This document shows positions 1 to 13,510 of a DNA stretch of 64,000 nucleotides, piece after piece. Under the pieces are notes generated by a model. It saw only the letters and a list, made by a program, of their open reading frames with translations. It had not been told where the DNA came from and did no database searches. The DNA is from Hirudo medicinalis (Eukaryota; Annelida; Clitellata; Hirudinida; Hirudinidae). Location: contig MPNW01000009.1 of NCBI GenBank assembly GCA_011800805.1, forward strand, positions 139,004 through 203,003. Reading direction: 5' to 3'. The position numbers were made by a program, and so were the translations under genes. The stretch's first letter is position 1, and every line of letters begins with the position of its first letter.

Positions 1-1128
1 TAATTGGAGATGTAAATACATGAACATTATCAACAAGAAAGGTCGGATAAGCTGGAAAGAGTTGGGGTAGATAACATTCAAACATAATTATGATACAGAA
101 TGTTAGCGACCAACCACAAAACGACAGAAGAAATTACAGTTAAAAAAGCTGTTGATTCTAAAAATGTTGCACAACAAAGCATCCTCAAATGAGAGATTTC
201 AATGTGCTGAAACATAGATCCACAATCGTTGTAAAGACATGTTTCAGTAGTTTTTTTCAGGAGACAAACCTCTGCTAATCCTTACAAACATTCTCCTGAA
301 ATAATCTGACCTTTGTTTACTTGCCAGTCTCATAACATGGTAGAGCCAAGGTCTCTGATGCTTCAACAAAGGTGCAGTTGAACAAGTGAGACATCTAAGT
401 GGCACCAATTCATAAAGTGAAAATTCTAATTACAAGAGTTGGATACACTTAAACACAAGAATGTATTATTAATCAAGATATTGAGCGTCTGAGAACCAAT
501 CATAGCTGTCATCTCAGCTTGACATTTACAATCGTAAAGTTGACTACAAACTATTTCACCACTGAAATAACAAAGTTAAAACAAAATTGTTCTGTCACCT
601 TTCCAGATGAAATAAAAAATTTAAACATTTCAGTTCTTATCATCCCTTTGAAGATGTCCTAACAAAGTTGAACTTTTACGAAAGTTTTTCTAAAACTTGA
701 ACAAAACTGAAGTAAAAATAAAGACCGGCCCATTGGATCGATTGATATTCTCAACTGATAACAAGCAAAACATTAAACTCACAAGAAAATTAAAATCTCA
801 ATCAAGAAAATATCTATATCAGGAATAGGAATATGATAGGATGCACAGATGGAGTGGCAGTCAAGAAGGTCATAAAATTCAAACACTTAAGGAATTTCAG
901 GCCAAATATGCACACCCGATCGTAACACTGAGAACAAACTGTGAGCACGAAAGTGATAAAAAATATTTTAAATCCTGAAACATTTGTACGCCTAAACAAC
1001 AATTCCCACCGAGGATGTTGAACTGGAGGGAAAGCCAACAAACCATGAAATTGGGGGAACCATTAAAGGCAATAAACATGAAAAATTTAAAACCACACCC
1101 ATAATACAAAACACATAAAAAGAAAACT
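1..1128. other. AT-rich flank with no gene recognised
   Basis: This stretch lies downstream of the LRSAM1 stop codon. I see no conserved protein, RNA gene or transposon signature on either strand. The short open frames on the minus strand (814-1109) are low-complexity translations without splice support. Confidence 0.5.
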
Positions 1129-1134
1129 TTTATT
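1129..1134 (-). promoter_or_regulatory. Poly(A) signal of LRSAM1
   Basis: On the minus strand this reads AATAAA, about a dozen bases after the LRSAM1 TGA at 1146-1148. If used, the 3' UTR is only some 30-40 bases. Placement rests on the hexamer alone. Confidence 0.4.
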
Positions 1135-1145
1135 TAGCAGAATGC

Positions 1146-4100
1146 TCAGCTTGTCTGCCTATAGATTTTGATCTTCTTGCTGATCGGTTGTCTGTCCATA
1201 GGGCAAAGGACGAGACTTTTAGAACAACGGAAGCAGACGCAAATGTGGCCGCAGCTGAGAAACAACATGTTGGCCTGGAAAGAAATCATCGACATGTCAA
1301 CAAATCACATAAAACACCCGAATCATCGTAAAGTCACTCACAGGTTCTTCCATGCAAACGACACATTCTGCAAGACTGCTTGTAATGTCGAGGAATTCTT
1401 CGCCGTCAGCTGCAGGAGGCGCACCGACCTCGGCCTAGAATTAATAAAATGTCCTTATTGTGGTTTATTAATTACAACAATATTAATATTAAAATCACCT
1501 GTTTCGACTGTGCAGGGGAGGCATCACTTTTGTACGATTTTATGTTTAACAGGATCCTTTCTCTCTTCAAACATGATTTTATCCCAATCTGTAATAATTA
1601 ATTAAATTGATGTATAGTAGAAGAATGATGTAATTAGACCTCAGATAATTAGATCACTACCATCACCTTCATCAACATCATGTTCATCATCACGACTACT
1701 ATTAAAGTGTAAAAAGGACAAGATCCTAATCATTTAGTAGTGCAATGGACTTTAATAGAAACATCACCATCTCAAGAACCTCTATCAACTTCTCATCATC
1801 CAACCGCAACACCGTTTCAATTGTCATCCTTCTCTGGGCAAAATGTGGAATGAATTCGGCAGCATCACTCCTCTGGAGAAGTTCGATGACCTCATATTCT
1901 AGGTGGTTCTCCTGGCAAGGAATCACATGGAATAGCAATATGCTTGCAATTTAATGGCATGTGTTGGTCAACTGATCTCATTGACAAAAGTTGTTTGCAG
2001 ACACAAGGAATGCATTGCATTTCCCTGATTGACAGCAGTAATTAAATGACCAACCAGCCTTAGTTATTATTTTTATCGATATTATTATTATTATTATTAT
2101 CATTGTTATTATTATTATTATCATTATTATTATTCTCTCCAAATAATTTACTCCTCTTCTGCACCCTCAATTCTATTCCACTCAGATATAATGTTCTTTA
2201 TTTCTTTATTTTCAAGTACTTACGTTGCTTAGCATCAAGAAGTTATTGAAGCATGTGCTTCCTTAAGGCTGACCCTTGAGTATTTTATTTAGTTTCTTTT
2301 GTGTTGCATTAATATATTGTGTTAATGTATTTGATTTAATAAAATTCCTCCAAATAAATCTAAAAATAAGGTAAACCTGATCAACAAGGCTCTGTGGTTT
2401 GGAATCAAGAAGTCTTTGGTACTGAACCAACCAATAATCCACCTGATCTGATTGCCTCCTCTCTTCCATTTCCAGCTGCAAGGAACACACATTGCAAGTT
2501 TTTAAGTGAGTAGAATTGATAAACAAGCACAGAATTCCAACCAATCGCTGCTTCAGTTCCTTCTCTCTTTTGTCTCGCTCCTCAAAAAGTTGCACAAGAA
2601 GGTCTGTCAAAGTCTTCCTGTTCCCTTCCAGAGTTTTCTAAAAGAATGATTGATGAGACTAAAGCATTAACACACAAATGCAATGTTTGCAATTTATTTT
2701 TGCAGGAGATGAAATAAAAATCTTCATACAACATCAACAATAGGAAATATGCAAACCAGCTGAGAATCCATGTTGAAGGCATGTTTATCCAGCTCCAACA
2801 ATGTCAACTCCATTAACTGCTGTTCAACAAGGAATATCTGAGACACAATCCTCTTGTGGCATATGTCTCTTTCATTCAGTAACATTTCAAAAGCCTCCTT
2901 CTGAACTTTCTCCTGGGGTTCGAAAACATTCACCTTTTATTATTTTTAGCGATAAATTCTAATGAAATGCATCAAAAGGCCACTTGTTACTTAATTTCTC
3001 AACCAGAAGGACCTAAAGACCACCAATGTTGTTAAAAATGCAAACAATCATTTTAGTGATCGGACAAAAAACATGCGGCACACAGGTCGGGTGGGTGGGT
3101 TGCATCCCTGCACCTGGCGGTACATCAACACCTCCGAAGACCCGTTGCATCCCGGGTGTTACCCTCGCGCGTGGCACTAAAAGCTCAAACGGAGATCGGA
3201 GTGGTTAGCGTTTTGAAATCCTCGAAGCACAAGATCGCATAATAACATTGCAGAAGATGCACAAACGAAACGAACCTCTTTTAGGAGTCGATCAAGAAGC
3301 AACTGCCTCTGATTTTCTTTTATTTGCAATGCATTGTTGAACTGGGCACTCATATCCTCCCATCTGAACAGTTTTAATGTTTTAGCATTTAATTATTAAA
3401 TTTACAAATTTATTTAAATTTTAATTAAGTTAAATTTTTAAGAAAGGTAAATGACATTTAAATTAGTTTCAACAATATAAAAGACAAACTCAGTGATAGT
3501 CCTCTTGGCGATTTCTTGTTGCTCCTGCATGTATTGCCTTATTGTGAGACCAACAACGTCGGAATGTTCGAGCATCTTCTCAAAGGACTCTAAACATGAA
3601 TTCAACACTTGCACAGTTAACTGAATTCACTCAAATGACCTTCCCATCAAATAAATACCAGTTATGTCCGTCTTTCTCAAATCTCTGAGTTCTTCTTGTC
3701 TTACAATGTACCATTGTTCTTTCTCTAGTCTGTATGAATAATGAATTTTTCACATTTTATTCAAATCTTCACTAATAAGATTAATGGTTAATAAGATTTT
3801 TCTTAGCGATTTAAATTTTCAATCAATTAGAGTCAATCAGATTGACAAACAACATAGTAATTTCCATCCTCTTACAAAGCTCTGCCAGTATTGGCATTAT
3901 TATCATCACTCCATCATGATTAAACTCAACTTCACCTTTCACGTTCCATTTGATCCAATATTTCTTCAGTTCTTCTCGCTCTTTCATTAGCCACAACAAA
4001 ATGCGTCACTAGCTTTGACATGTTTTCTTCGACTTAAAAGCAAGAAATCAAGCATGAAGGCATGCAAATAAGCAACCAACCAAACCTTAAACATACCAAG

Positions 4101-6218
4101 TTGTATTGACTTCAATAATTTCTCCTTTTCAAGTGACTTTTGATGCTGAATCTCACACAACTCATTGTCCAACTTGTGATGTTCCTGTTGGTAATCATTA
4201 ATTGAATTTAAATTTTCAACCAAGACATGAATTCAAATAGCAATTAAAAGCAAACTTGACTGATGAAGTTCAAGAGCTCCTTCTTATTGGTTGCAGCCTG
4301 AGCGGCCAACGAGGCCTGCAACCGATATTCCTCGTCCAACTGTTTCTCAAGAGCTAAAATTTCTTGCCTCTTCCTTTCCTGCAACATTTACCGATGCATG
4401 TGAGATGTTCCAATGTTTCATTTCTCAAGACTAACAATTTATTCCTCTCATTATTAATATATATATATATTAAGATATAAATAATAAACGTAAATATTAT
4501 TTAACCTGCTTAAGTCTAAAATATATATCTTCTAAGTAATAATATCGAGATAAAATTAAAATCAATACCTTGTTTTTTTCGTAATCTTGAAGGACGCTCT
4601 AAACGTAAAACAACATAAATGTCTAAACACGAACATCGTTAAATTAAAAACCCTACACTAAGAGCAGATTCACTCTGAGAGAAACATGAAATAAAGCTGC
4701 TCCTTGGAAAACTCAAACTCATTGGTGAGGCAGGCAAAGAAATGGCAGAAGGCAGAAATTCATTTGAGGGAATGTATTCAATTCTTGATTCTAAAAGAAA
4801 TTCATTGAAACAAATGGTAAAGTGCTTTGTGTTAGAAAAATCCAACAAATGTCTAACCGTCGCATAAAAACCTCATTACAGATTCAATACCTTTCATACA
4901 TATTTCTGTCAAAATAATTAATAGGTCAAGTAAAGAAAATGGAAAAATGTATTTTGTTTTGACATAAGAATGTATCTTTTTTCAAATACAAAAATTGTAA
5001 TGTATTCGTATTGCAAAAAAAATACATTTTAGAAAAATATCATCAAATTTGAGAAATGTATGAAAGGTAACCTTTAGAAGGATAAGTCATCAAAGGGACA
5101 TCCATCATTAGATGCTCAAGAGCTCTTAAACTTGCAAGTTCCTTGGGCAACTTTGTAATCTTGTTTTTTGAAATGTCCAACATCCTTAGGTTGAAAAGAT
5201 GTGTCACTGGTTCAGGCAGTGAAGAAAACAGATTACCTGCAATGATAATGAATGTCATTTGTATTTATCATTCATGTGAATGTTGATCATATCATTCTTA
5301 GTAGCCTAATGTAAGTATTTATGTTTACCCTTCAGATTCAACTGTTGCAAAGATATCAACATTCCCAATGAATTTGGGAGAGATTTGAGTCTGTTATTTT
5401 CAAGATTTAGGATTTGCAAGTGCTTCAGATAACCAATGTCTTGGGGAATACTTTGTAACAGATTTGAATGAACATCTAAAATCTTGAAATTTGTAAAAAA
5501 ATCTTAATGTGCAATTCAACAACAGATTCATCAATATCCTTGAAACTTACCTTTAGAGAAATTAAATCAGAGGTATTGCCACCTTTGAGATGTTTTAAAT
5601 TATTTTCATATAGCAACAAGGACTGCAAAGACATGAACAAGTTAAGCCAGATGAGCTTACAAAATTGGCTAACATTAGATTAAAAACAAAATATTTGAAA
5701 AAAGGTGAGTTGATGTATCAGTAATAATGTCACACTCAATACATAATAAACATATCATTAGATAAATTTTCCAAGAAATTGCTGAGAAATTATCTAACAA
5801 TTAAAAACAATGTCACAAGTATTTAAAATATTAAGAAAACTTTTGCAATTTAAAACAAAAATATAATCAGAAAATAAAATAAAAAGAATATAGATTACAC
5901 CTCTTTCTGTAGAACTTTGCATAATGGGAGCACACTCGATGGAATCTGAAATTTAGGTACAATCTTTAACCAAGTTCTAAAAATTTTTCCAGACATATTT
6001 AAAAAAATAACTGTAAAATCTATAACCTCATGTAAGTCGCAAACTGACAGATCAAACACTGGCTCTGGAGACTCTTTGGCCTTTTACGAAGCAATTATTA
6101 TAGTTTGAAATGAGTTCACTGTGTCTAAATGTCTTTATAAAAAAGCAACTCATCTTACTAAATACAATTGCCTCTGAATCTTTTTTTTGAAATCATCGAC
6201 CCGCTTTTTGGATGACAT
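1146..6218 (-). CDS. LRSAM1: LRSAM1 orthologue, LRR/SAM/RING E3 ubiquitin ligase
   Basis: This is a multi-exon gene, read right to left. The start ATG at 6218 opens MSSKKRVDDFKKKIQRQL and is followed by an AKESPEPVFDLSVCDL exon (about 6040-6075) like the N-terminus of vertebrate LRSAM1. Leucine-rich repeats follow (about 5040-5620; LRMLDISKNKITKLPKEL). A long coiled coil is spread over exons at about 2390-4380, with QKEAFEMLLNERDICHKR and DYWLVQYQRLL close to the human protein. The SAM domain spans 1768-1911 plus 1499-1588, and the RING spans 1342-1434 plus 1146-1274. The four 3' exons join in phase. In vertebrates LRSAM1 ubiquitinates TSG101 and acts in endosomal sorting and in autophagy of bacteria. 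Two oddities: the last RING pair is CPMD instead of CPxC, and the SAM-RING linker has no PTAP or PSAP motif. Identity is very secure; the LRR exon borders were not all resolved. Confidence 0.93.
2078..2143. repeat. (ATT)n microsatellite in an LRSAM1 intron
   Basis: Interrupted ATT trinucleotide array with a few ATC and GTT units, between the SAM exon and the last coiled-coil exon. No coding potential. Confidence 0.85.
3080..3240. repeat. GC-rich insertion in an LRSAM1 intron, possible SINE fragment
   Basis: A GC-rich block abruptly interrupts AT-rich intron sequence. It contains GAGTGGTTAGCG (like a tRNA A box) followed closely by TTTGAAATCC (like a degraded B box), which suggests a shortened tRNA-derived element. 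There is no poly(A) tail or target duplication that I can define, so this is tentative. Confidence 0.3.
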
Positions 6219-7793
6219 TATAAATTGTTGCCATGCACATAAACTGAAATTTATATCGACTCGGGTTGGACAACTATCTTCCTGTCACGAACATGAATGC
6301 TAACTAGAAAACACGATCACTTCGAACGAATCCACCTTTACTCGACTTTAAAACTTCAGCACGGCGTAAGCATAAGCAATTCACTGGCTAGTTGTATTAA
6401 AAAATGTAAATAGTTTACCAAGCATTAAAATCAATCGAATATTGTTGAATATTTCACCTATAGATATTAATATCAAATTTAAAAAATTAAATTATATTAA
6501 ATGAATATGGGGCTTTGAACATCGAATAATCAGTATTTCAATAAATTTTGTGGAACAGCTGTATTTTTTCTGACATCAATTCTATTTATTTAGCTAATTA
6601 ATTAGTCGTTAAACCCTAAAGCTATCTACATGAGAGCTATGTTAAATAACACTATATATTTCATGTGATTTGCACTAATTAATAAAACAGCTTAAATCAA
6701 CAAGTAAACCAATAAAAAAACGTTGTCATGGTATTTGCACCTACATCGATTGATCAATAGAATGATCAAGCAATGGGGCTAACGGGCCCTCACTTGGGAA
6801 GGGAGCATTTATTTCAAATTTCCGGAGGAATAATAGCGAAGTTGAGAAAAATATATCTTCCACTCCGAGAACAACTGCCAAGAACTTGCACGCATGGGTG
6901 CAATTGCCATCTTCAGCTGAACACCAACAAAATTAGATATTATTATTCGTTCAGCCGATGACGTCACCCAATCAACCGTTCATATCTGATCTGATACAAC
7001 TGGATACGATTTGGGGACTTGTCAAGACGTTGGCAGCTCAATGGTCGTACATATTAAAGTCGTTCTTGCTGCACTTCTCACAAAGATTCAACAAATGTTG
7101 ATATACCCGGAGAATTTCCAGAAAGTCACTTCCGCTTCCAATTCTAGCCCAACCGGCTAGAATTCTAGTTAACCCAAATTCTAGCTCTTTACTGAATTTC
7201 CCCAAATAAATTGTCATCAGTCTCTATCAGAACACACAACAATAATCAAACTAAGATTAATATCATTTTATCGAAATCTTTCATTTAACATTTAAAATGG
7301 AACTAAAGTCAAATCATGAAACGTACAGGATGTTGAGAAGGTTAAGACGTTGAGAAGATTGCATGAAGAAATTGATTTTAAATTAAAGTCGCTTTTTGCC
7401 ATTTCTGGCAAGCATATCGCCAGTTATAATCTTTTTGACTCATTTGATTACATTTTGCATAACATTTTTTCAATGGATTGACTAGATAATATATATAATA
7501 TTAATATAATTTAATAATTTTAATTAAACATGTCTTTATTAGAAAATAAATTTCTTTTCGGCGAATAACCGTTGTTGAAGCATTTTTAAAACTATTAGCT
7601 TTTGATGCTATTTATCTATTTTATTTTGTCTCACGTTTATTTATTTTAAATTTGGCAATTACTTTAATTCAACAAATTATTACAGTTGTAATCAGTTACA
7701 GTTTTTAACGGTTGTAAGTATCATATTACCATCCCTGTTCAAGTAAACAAAGTTGGAAAGTATAGTGGCCGCGATTTGAACAACGTTGGAAAT
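6219..7793. promoter_or_regulatory. Divergent intergenic region LRSAM1 / RNF20-40
   Basis: The two start codons face away from each other across 1,575 bp, so both promoters should lie here. No clear TATA box or CpG-rich core stands out. A perfect 9-bp inverted repeat with a 5-base loop (ATTCTAGCC, 7141-7149 and 7155-7163) is followed by two further ATTCTAG copies (to 7183). The small ORF at 6773-6961 has no recognisable similarity. Confidence 0.5.
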
Positions 7794-10700
7794 ATGAGCA
7801 CCAAGCGGCCTAATGACCAGGGTCAGTCTTCTGGTCCACCTGCCAAAAAAGCAATGATTCAATTTGAGCCGGCAAAGATAGGACCCGTGTATTCATTGGT
7901 AAACATTAAATAATCTGTATTAGCCGTTAATGAACCACTCGCACCTGATATACGATCCGCTAAACTAAGTTTAAATTTTGTAATATTTATTCCAACTGAT
8001 AAAGGCAAATCGCAATCGCAGAAGCTTGTTTTTTCTAAGTTGTTTTCCCATTTATAGGAAGATATGGACATAAAAGTGCTGCAATTTCAAAACAAGAAAC
8101 TGGTGGAAAGGATTGAACAGAGAAGAAAAGCCGAGGATGAATTAAAAAGAAGAATTGAACAATTAGAACAACGACAAGCTACAGATGATGCAGTACTTTG
8201 CATTGTTAACAGATATTGGAACCAAGTAATTGGTCACTTCTTACAAAGCTTTATTGCACTCATATTCATGTTATGGTATTATTAGTTTGTTATTACATTT
8301 ATTTAGCTCGATGAAGATGTCAGGGTTCTACTTCAGAGATTTGATGCTGAAGGTGCTGATGAAGCTGAAAAACAAAGTAAATCTGGGGCATATAATAATA
8401 AAATAATTTTATTAAATAGTTACATTTTATGGTTTAAAAAGTTGCCATCTTACATAAGAAATATAATTTCTGCTTTGAAGTGACATTATTCAGATAATTA
8501 TCATTTAAATCCAATGACATTTTGAATTTACATTCATTTACTTGAAATATAAAATGGAATGAAATTAATCTTAGTGTTGAAACTGTTCACTCACCAGATG
8601 AGAGTGCTGCGGTGACGTCATTCTTGACACTTCTCTCGCAGTGGGACAAGCAAGAAATTGAGCTCAAGTTGAGTCAAAGGGTGGAGTTCTCTGAGCGAGC
8701 AATTGGTAAACTACTGCAAGCTTATGACAGACTCCTACAAAGGAAGGAAAAGTTGTGGAATTCCATTAAGAACAAAAAAGGAGTTTCAGGTATTATGACC
8801 TGGAATACTAAGTTTGTTAGAACTTGATAAGAAATCATTTGTGCAATGACGATACATTGATAGGTGCTTGTATTCCATATACGCTTTATTTACTTAAGTT
8901 TTTTCTAAGCACACGTGGCTAATAAAATTTCATAAATGTGATCCTTTGATATTTTAAAGTTAAAGTTGAAGAAGACTTGAAAGAAGAAGATGAAAAGAAA
9001 GTAATAAAAGAGGAGAGTGATGAGAACAATGAGAAGGAACCAAGTGAAGAAAAAGCAGAGGAGAAAGAATCAGCAGCTGATTCCACCCCAGAGATGAAAG
9101 TTTCCTTGAGTGACACTGTAATTGAGGAAATGGACAGACTGGTGGAGGAGAACAAAAGACTTCACAACCTCATCACTGAGATGCATCAGAAACATCATGA
9201 AATAACCCTAAAGGTGCTTTGTGGACGTACCTACTTTTCACTTTCATGGTTCAATGACTCGTCGTTGCTCTAAATGTGAATGCAACGAACCTGTCGTTGT
9301 TTCAAATTTGTTGAAGACTGCAAAAATGTTCATGTTAATTCACTTAAAAGATGTCCATGTGAACAATTATCTCTAATTAAAAGCAAAATCATTGCTTTAC
9401 TATTACAAAGCTAAGTTATTACAATTGTTACTTCATAAACAAAGTAATAAGCTCGTCATGCCTTCCTGTTATTTCACGTCACCAACGCTCACAAGAACCT
9501 CAATCAGTTTACACTAATTGGTGTGTTTGCCACTGCTTGAATGATCTGTTATCATTCCTTTCTTATCATGCTCTGGTCAGCAGTGTTTTCTACATAATAT
9601 CATCATACATCAAAAATCATCACCAGGCATGTTAATCTCCAATCAAATGAATTCCTCTCCAGAATTTAGAACTCCAAGATAAATTGGCGGCGGCCGAAAC
9701 CGAGGCGGCCGAGTTGAAGAACCACGCCGAGGAGCTCGAGTACCACAGAGAAACGTCAAACAACAGAGCCATCAAGATGGACAAGTACCTCAATGAAGTG
9801 TTGTCCAAACTGAAGACCTATCAGGAGGGAGAGATCAAAGTTCAGGGTGGTGGTGAGGGTGTCTCCAAGAACATGGTTAGAAAGGGTTAAAAGTCGTTGC
9901 TACGATCAGAGTAATTTATTAGTTATTTATAATGTGATGTTTGCATGATTTCAATAAATAAGTAACCATAAATAGTTGGTCCAACAATGTCTAAATATCC
10001 TTGCAATAAGACAATAACTTTGTTAACAGTTCAATGAGATTTCTGCTGAGTTGGAGGAGCAGAGGGAACTTGCCACAACGAGACTTGGCGAACTGGAAAA
10101 ACTTCAGGAGGAACACGAACAGGCTGTGAAGGATGTCGAGAAATTGAAGATGGATGTAAGTCCCGCACGAGTTTACTATTTTAAATTAGGCACAGGATAC
10201 TGCAATTCATTGAATCAATCTTTATTGTGCTCTTAATGTGGTTAACATTGCAATGTCAGCAAATCATTGTATTTTATATTTTTAAAGTTCGTGATGAGCT
10301 TTATGTTCACGTAGATCGGGTGGTGACTGATGGCTGCTTCCTAAGAAAAAATATTTGAATTCAGAATTTATTAAATTCTAGGATTTTAATATCAACAACA
10401 TTTTTGATTCCGTTATTTAAATGACTTAAAGTAATCTCAATCAATCACCTCTTTCAGTTGTCGATGCTGCCGGAGGCTGTTGTCACGGAGACCACAGAGT
10501 ACAAGTGCCTCCAGTCACAGTTCTCGGTCCTCTTCAACGAAAGCTCCCAAATGAAAGGACATCTAGAAGAGTGCAAAAACCTCCTCGATGTGACTTCTGC
10601 TTCCCATCTCAAGCAGATTCAGCAGATGGAGGTTGGCCTTTCAAAGTAGAACTTATGTACAATACACTTTGTTTTCAAATATTTTGGTAGCTTCTAAATT

Positions 10701-13510
10701 TTACTCTGGCATTAATATTATTAAATAATAATTGCATTTTTCTGGTTCAGGCAGATGAACTTTCCATGCAGAAGAAGTTAAGAACAGAAATGATCGAAAT
10801 GGAGGATGGACATGCTCAGGTCAGGAGGGAATATGATCTCCTCAGAATGGAGTTTGAACAAACATTGACAGCCAATGAACAAACTGGTAACTAAGGATTT
10901 GATTCAACACCAAAATATTGTTTTGTGATTAAGTTTCTGAATCTTAACAACATTTGCTACAAATGTTGCATGTCTGTTAAAAGTAAGTCTTGACCGAAGA
11001 AATTCTAATACTGATTTAAAGTATTGTTAAAACAGGCCCCATAAACAAAGAAATGAGAAATCTGATCAGTAGTCTGAAGAACCACAATGAACAATTAAAA
11101 GGTGAGATACAGAGATACAAGAGGAAACTCAAAGAAGCTCAAACAGAGATCAACAAGGTGAGTTAGGTAAACCTTTTATTGGGGATCTCCTATCCGTTTT
11201 CAGGAGTTGTCAATTGTTGTCTTCAATGAACCTTTAAGCATGTATTAAAACTGGCTTACTTTACAGCTGAGGCAGGAAAATGCTGCATCAACAGCTAAAC
11301 CTGCTCTCGAACAGGAAACCTGCTCAACATCAGATGCTGCCAAAGAACAAGAGGAAGCTGAGAAGAACAAGCAGGAGATGGAAGCCATCAGAGACCTGAA
11401 GAATGAGATCAAGTTGGTCTTCTGCACGTTTTCTTCTTTTTTTTGCAGCCGATCTTTTGAGTGCTTTACGTGTCTGAATAGCGTGAAGGTGCTGCCCAAT
11501 AGCTGCATCATTTATATGCCGCTGCTGCAAATCCATTTAGCCAACCTGCATGCATACAGGCTTTCATTCAGTTTCAATTTCACAACTATTATGTTTCTTG
11601 GTATCAATTTGACTCCAGTTGCTTAAAACTAAGTAAATTATTTTGGTTTTACATCAATTCAGTTTTATTCTGTGATCTCCAAATTGTTAGCTTCTCATCT
11701 AATTACATTAATTGTAGATTCATGCCAAGTTTTTATATAATTTATCAAGCCTATTTGGATTTGCAAATGTGAAATCTCTTCAAGTTAAAAATGCTTGTTT
11801 TTCTATAAATCTCGGAAATGTTGTTAATTCAAGGAAGCTTCAAGAAAAGGAAAGAGAAACTAAATTGCATTGGGAAAGTTTGAAGAATATGTCAAAAGAT
11901 GGACGTGACAAGTCACATGTTAGTGACTAATTTAATGTTATTTATTAATTTAATTTATTGTTATATTTGTTGGTCATTATTCTCCGCAGCTGAGGAATAA
12001 GTTATTGACCTTGTACTTATGAATGCTACCAACTACTACATGAATTATCATTTACAGTTAAAGTAATTGTAATTGATCCCTCAAATGTTTTAAAGCAAGT
12101 TGCTGCCTCTGAGAAGAAGGCGAGACTTGAAATGGAGGAGCTTAAGAATCAGATCAGGAAGTTGCAGCAAGAGGTGGACAAGAAGGAGAGAAAGAAGTAC
12201 TCGGATGACGATCTCAACAAGAAGCTGAAGAAGTACGAGGATACAATCGCCGACCTCAGAAGAACCTGGCAGCACAAAAGCAGGTTAAAAATTGTCGAAT
12301 CATTTGGAGTTGAGAAGATTTTGAGTTTAAAGCTGACTGCTGTTTATGTTTGATTTGTGAATTTCTTGAACTGCCAGGAAGAGGAAGCCATGTTGAGTGA
12401 GATGGAAGTTACTGGACAGGCTTTTGAGGACATGCAGGAACAAAATGTAAGACTTCTTCAACAGCTGAGGGAGAAAGATGATGCTAACTTCAAGCTTATG
12501 TCAGAGGTGAGGCTCATCAACGTGCTATCATGCTCGATCGAAAGAAGTTCAGTCGATATTTGCTTCAATGAGTTTCTTTAACAGAGAATCAAGTCAAATC
12601 AGATTCAGAAACTCCTGAGGGATGAAAAAGATATTCTCAATGAACAGGTGGAAACCCTGCAGCACCAATTAGATGCTCAAAATGTTGTCGTCAGGAAGCT
12701 GGAGGAGAAGGAACGACTCCTTATGTCCACCATTAACTCCCTTGACAAGGAGTTAACGTTAGTGACCACATGCTGTTTATTCTGGTATTTTCAGTCAATC
12801 ACATGAAGATTATGTAATGTTAAGCTTGTGTCCCAATGGAATTGCACCTGCCCATTCATGCATAGAATCTAAACTACCTTGTACTGTCACCTTTGCATAG
12901 GCTGAAGCAACAGGCCCTCGAATTGCACAAAAGAAAAGCCGTGGAAAGCGTTCAATCGGCTACTGATTTGAAATTGCACTTGGACAAGTACCATGCCCAG
13001 TTGAAAGAGGCACAGACAGCTGTCACAGATAAAACAACTGCATTGCAACAACAAAGCTTCAAATACAGACGCATGCAGGTCCGATTCTATAAACTAATTC
13101 TGAAAATAATTTACATCTATAATTTATTAAAAATAACATTTTATAGGAAGAGGTGGCCACTATCAGAAAGAAGCTGGACAGAGCAAAGAAGATTGAGATG
13201 GCCAGTTCAGCAGACGAGGTCTTGATGGAAGAGATCAGGGAGTACAAGGTATCTTAAAATAGTATAATATTAAAAGTACCATTTCATTAATATATTTATA
13301 TTAACATTTAATAATCTAATTAATTAATTCCAGGAGCAACTGACTTGTCCCTCCTGCAAAGTCAAGAAGAAAGATGCTGTGCTCACCAAATGCTTCCACG
13401 TATTTTGCTTGGAATGCCTCAAGACAAGATATGAAACTAGGCAAAGAAAATGTCCCAAGTGCAATGCAACCTTCGGTGCGAACGACTACCACAGAATCTA
13501 TCTAGAATAA
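7794..13510 (+). CDS. RNF20: RNF20/RNF40 (Bre1) histone H2B E3 ubiquitin ligase
   Basis: About 18 exons encode roughly 910 residues (human RNF20 has 975). The start ATG at 7794 has a good context and opens [19 protein letters not shown]. Exon 2 carries ERRQATDD-like and IVNRYW-type sequence ([18 protein letters not shown]), diagnostic of Bre1. The body is an almost unbroken coiled coil with the conserved blocks [17 protein letters not shown] (about 10495), [14 protein letters not shown] (11035) and [13 protein letters not shown] (12400). The last exon (13334-13510) is a C3HC4 RING, from CPSC through CFHVFCLEC to CPKC, followed by [12 protein letters not shown] and TAA. The family monoubiquitinates histone H2B in the nucleus with RAD6-type E2 enzymes, promoting transcription and DNA repair. 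The charged middle segment is shorter than in vertebrates. A single gene here could represent the ancestor of the RNF20/RNF40 pair, hence the uncertain symbol. Confidence 0.96.

Noticed and set aside
1168..1605. 145-codon plus-strand ORF
   Set aside because: Antisense to three LRSAM1 exons that join in phase on the minus strand.
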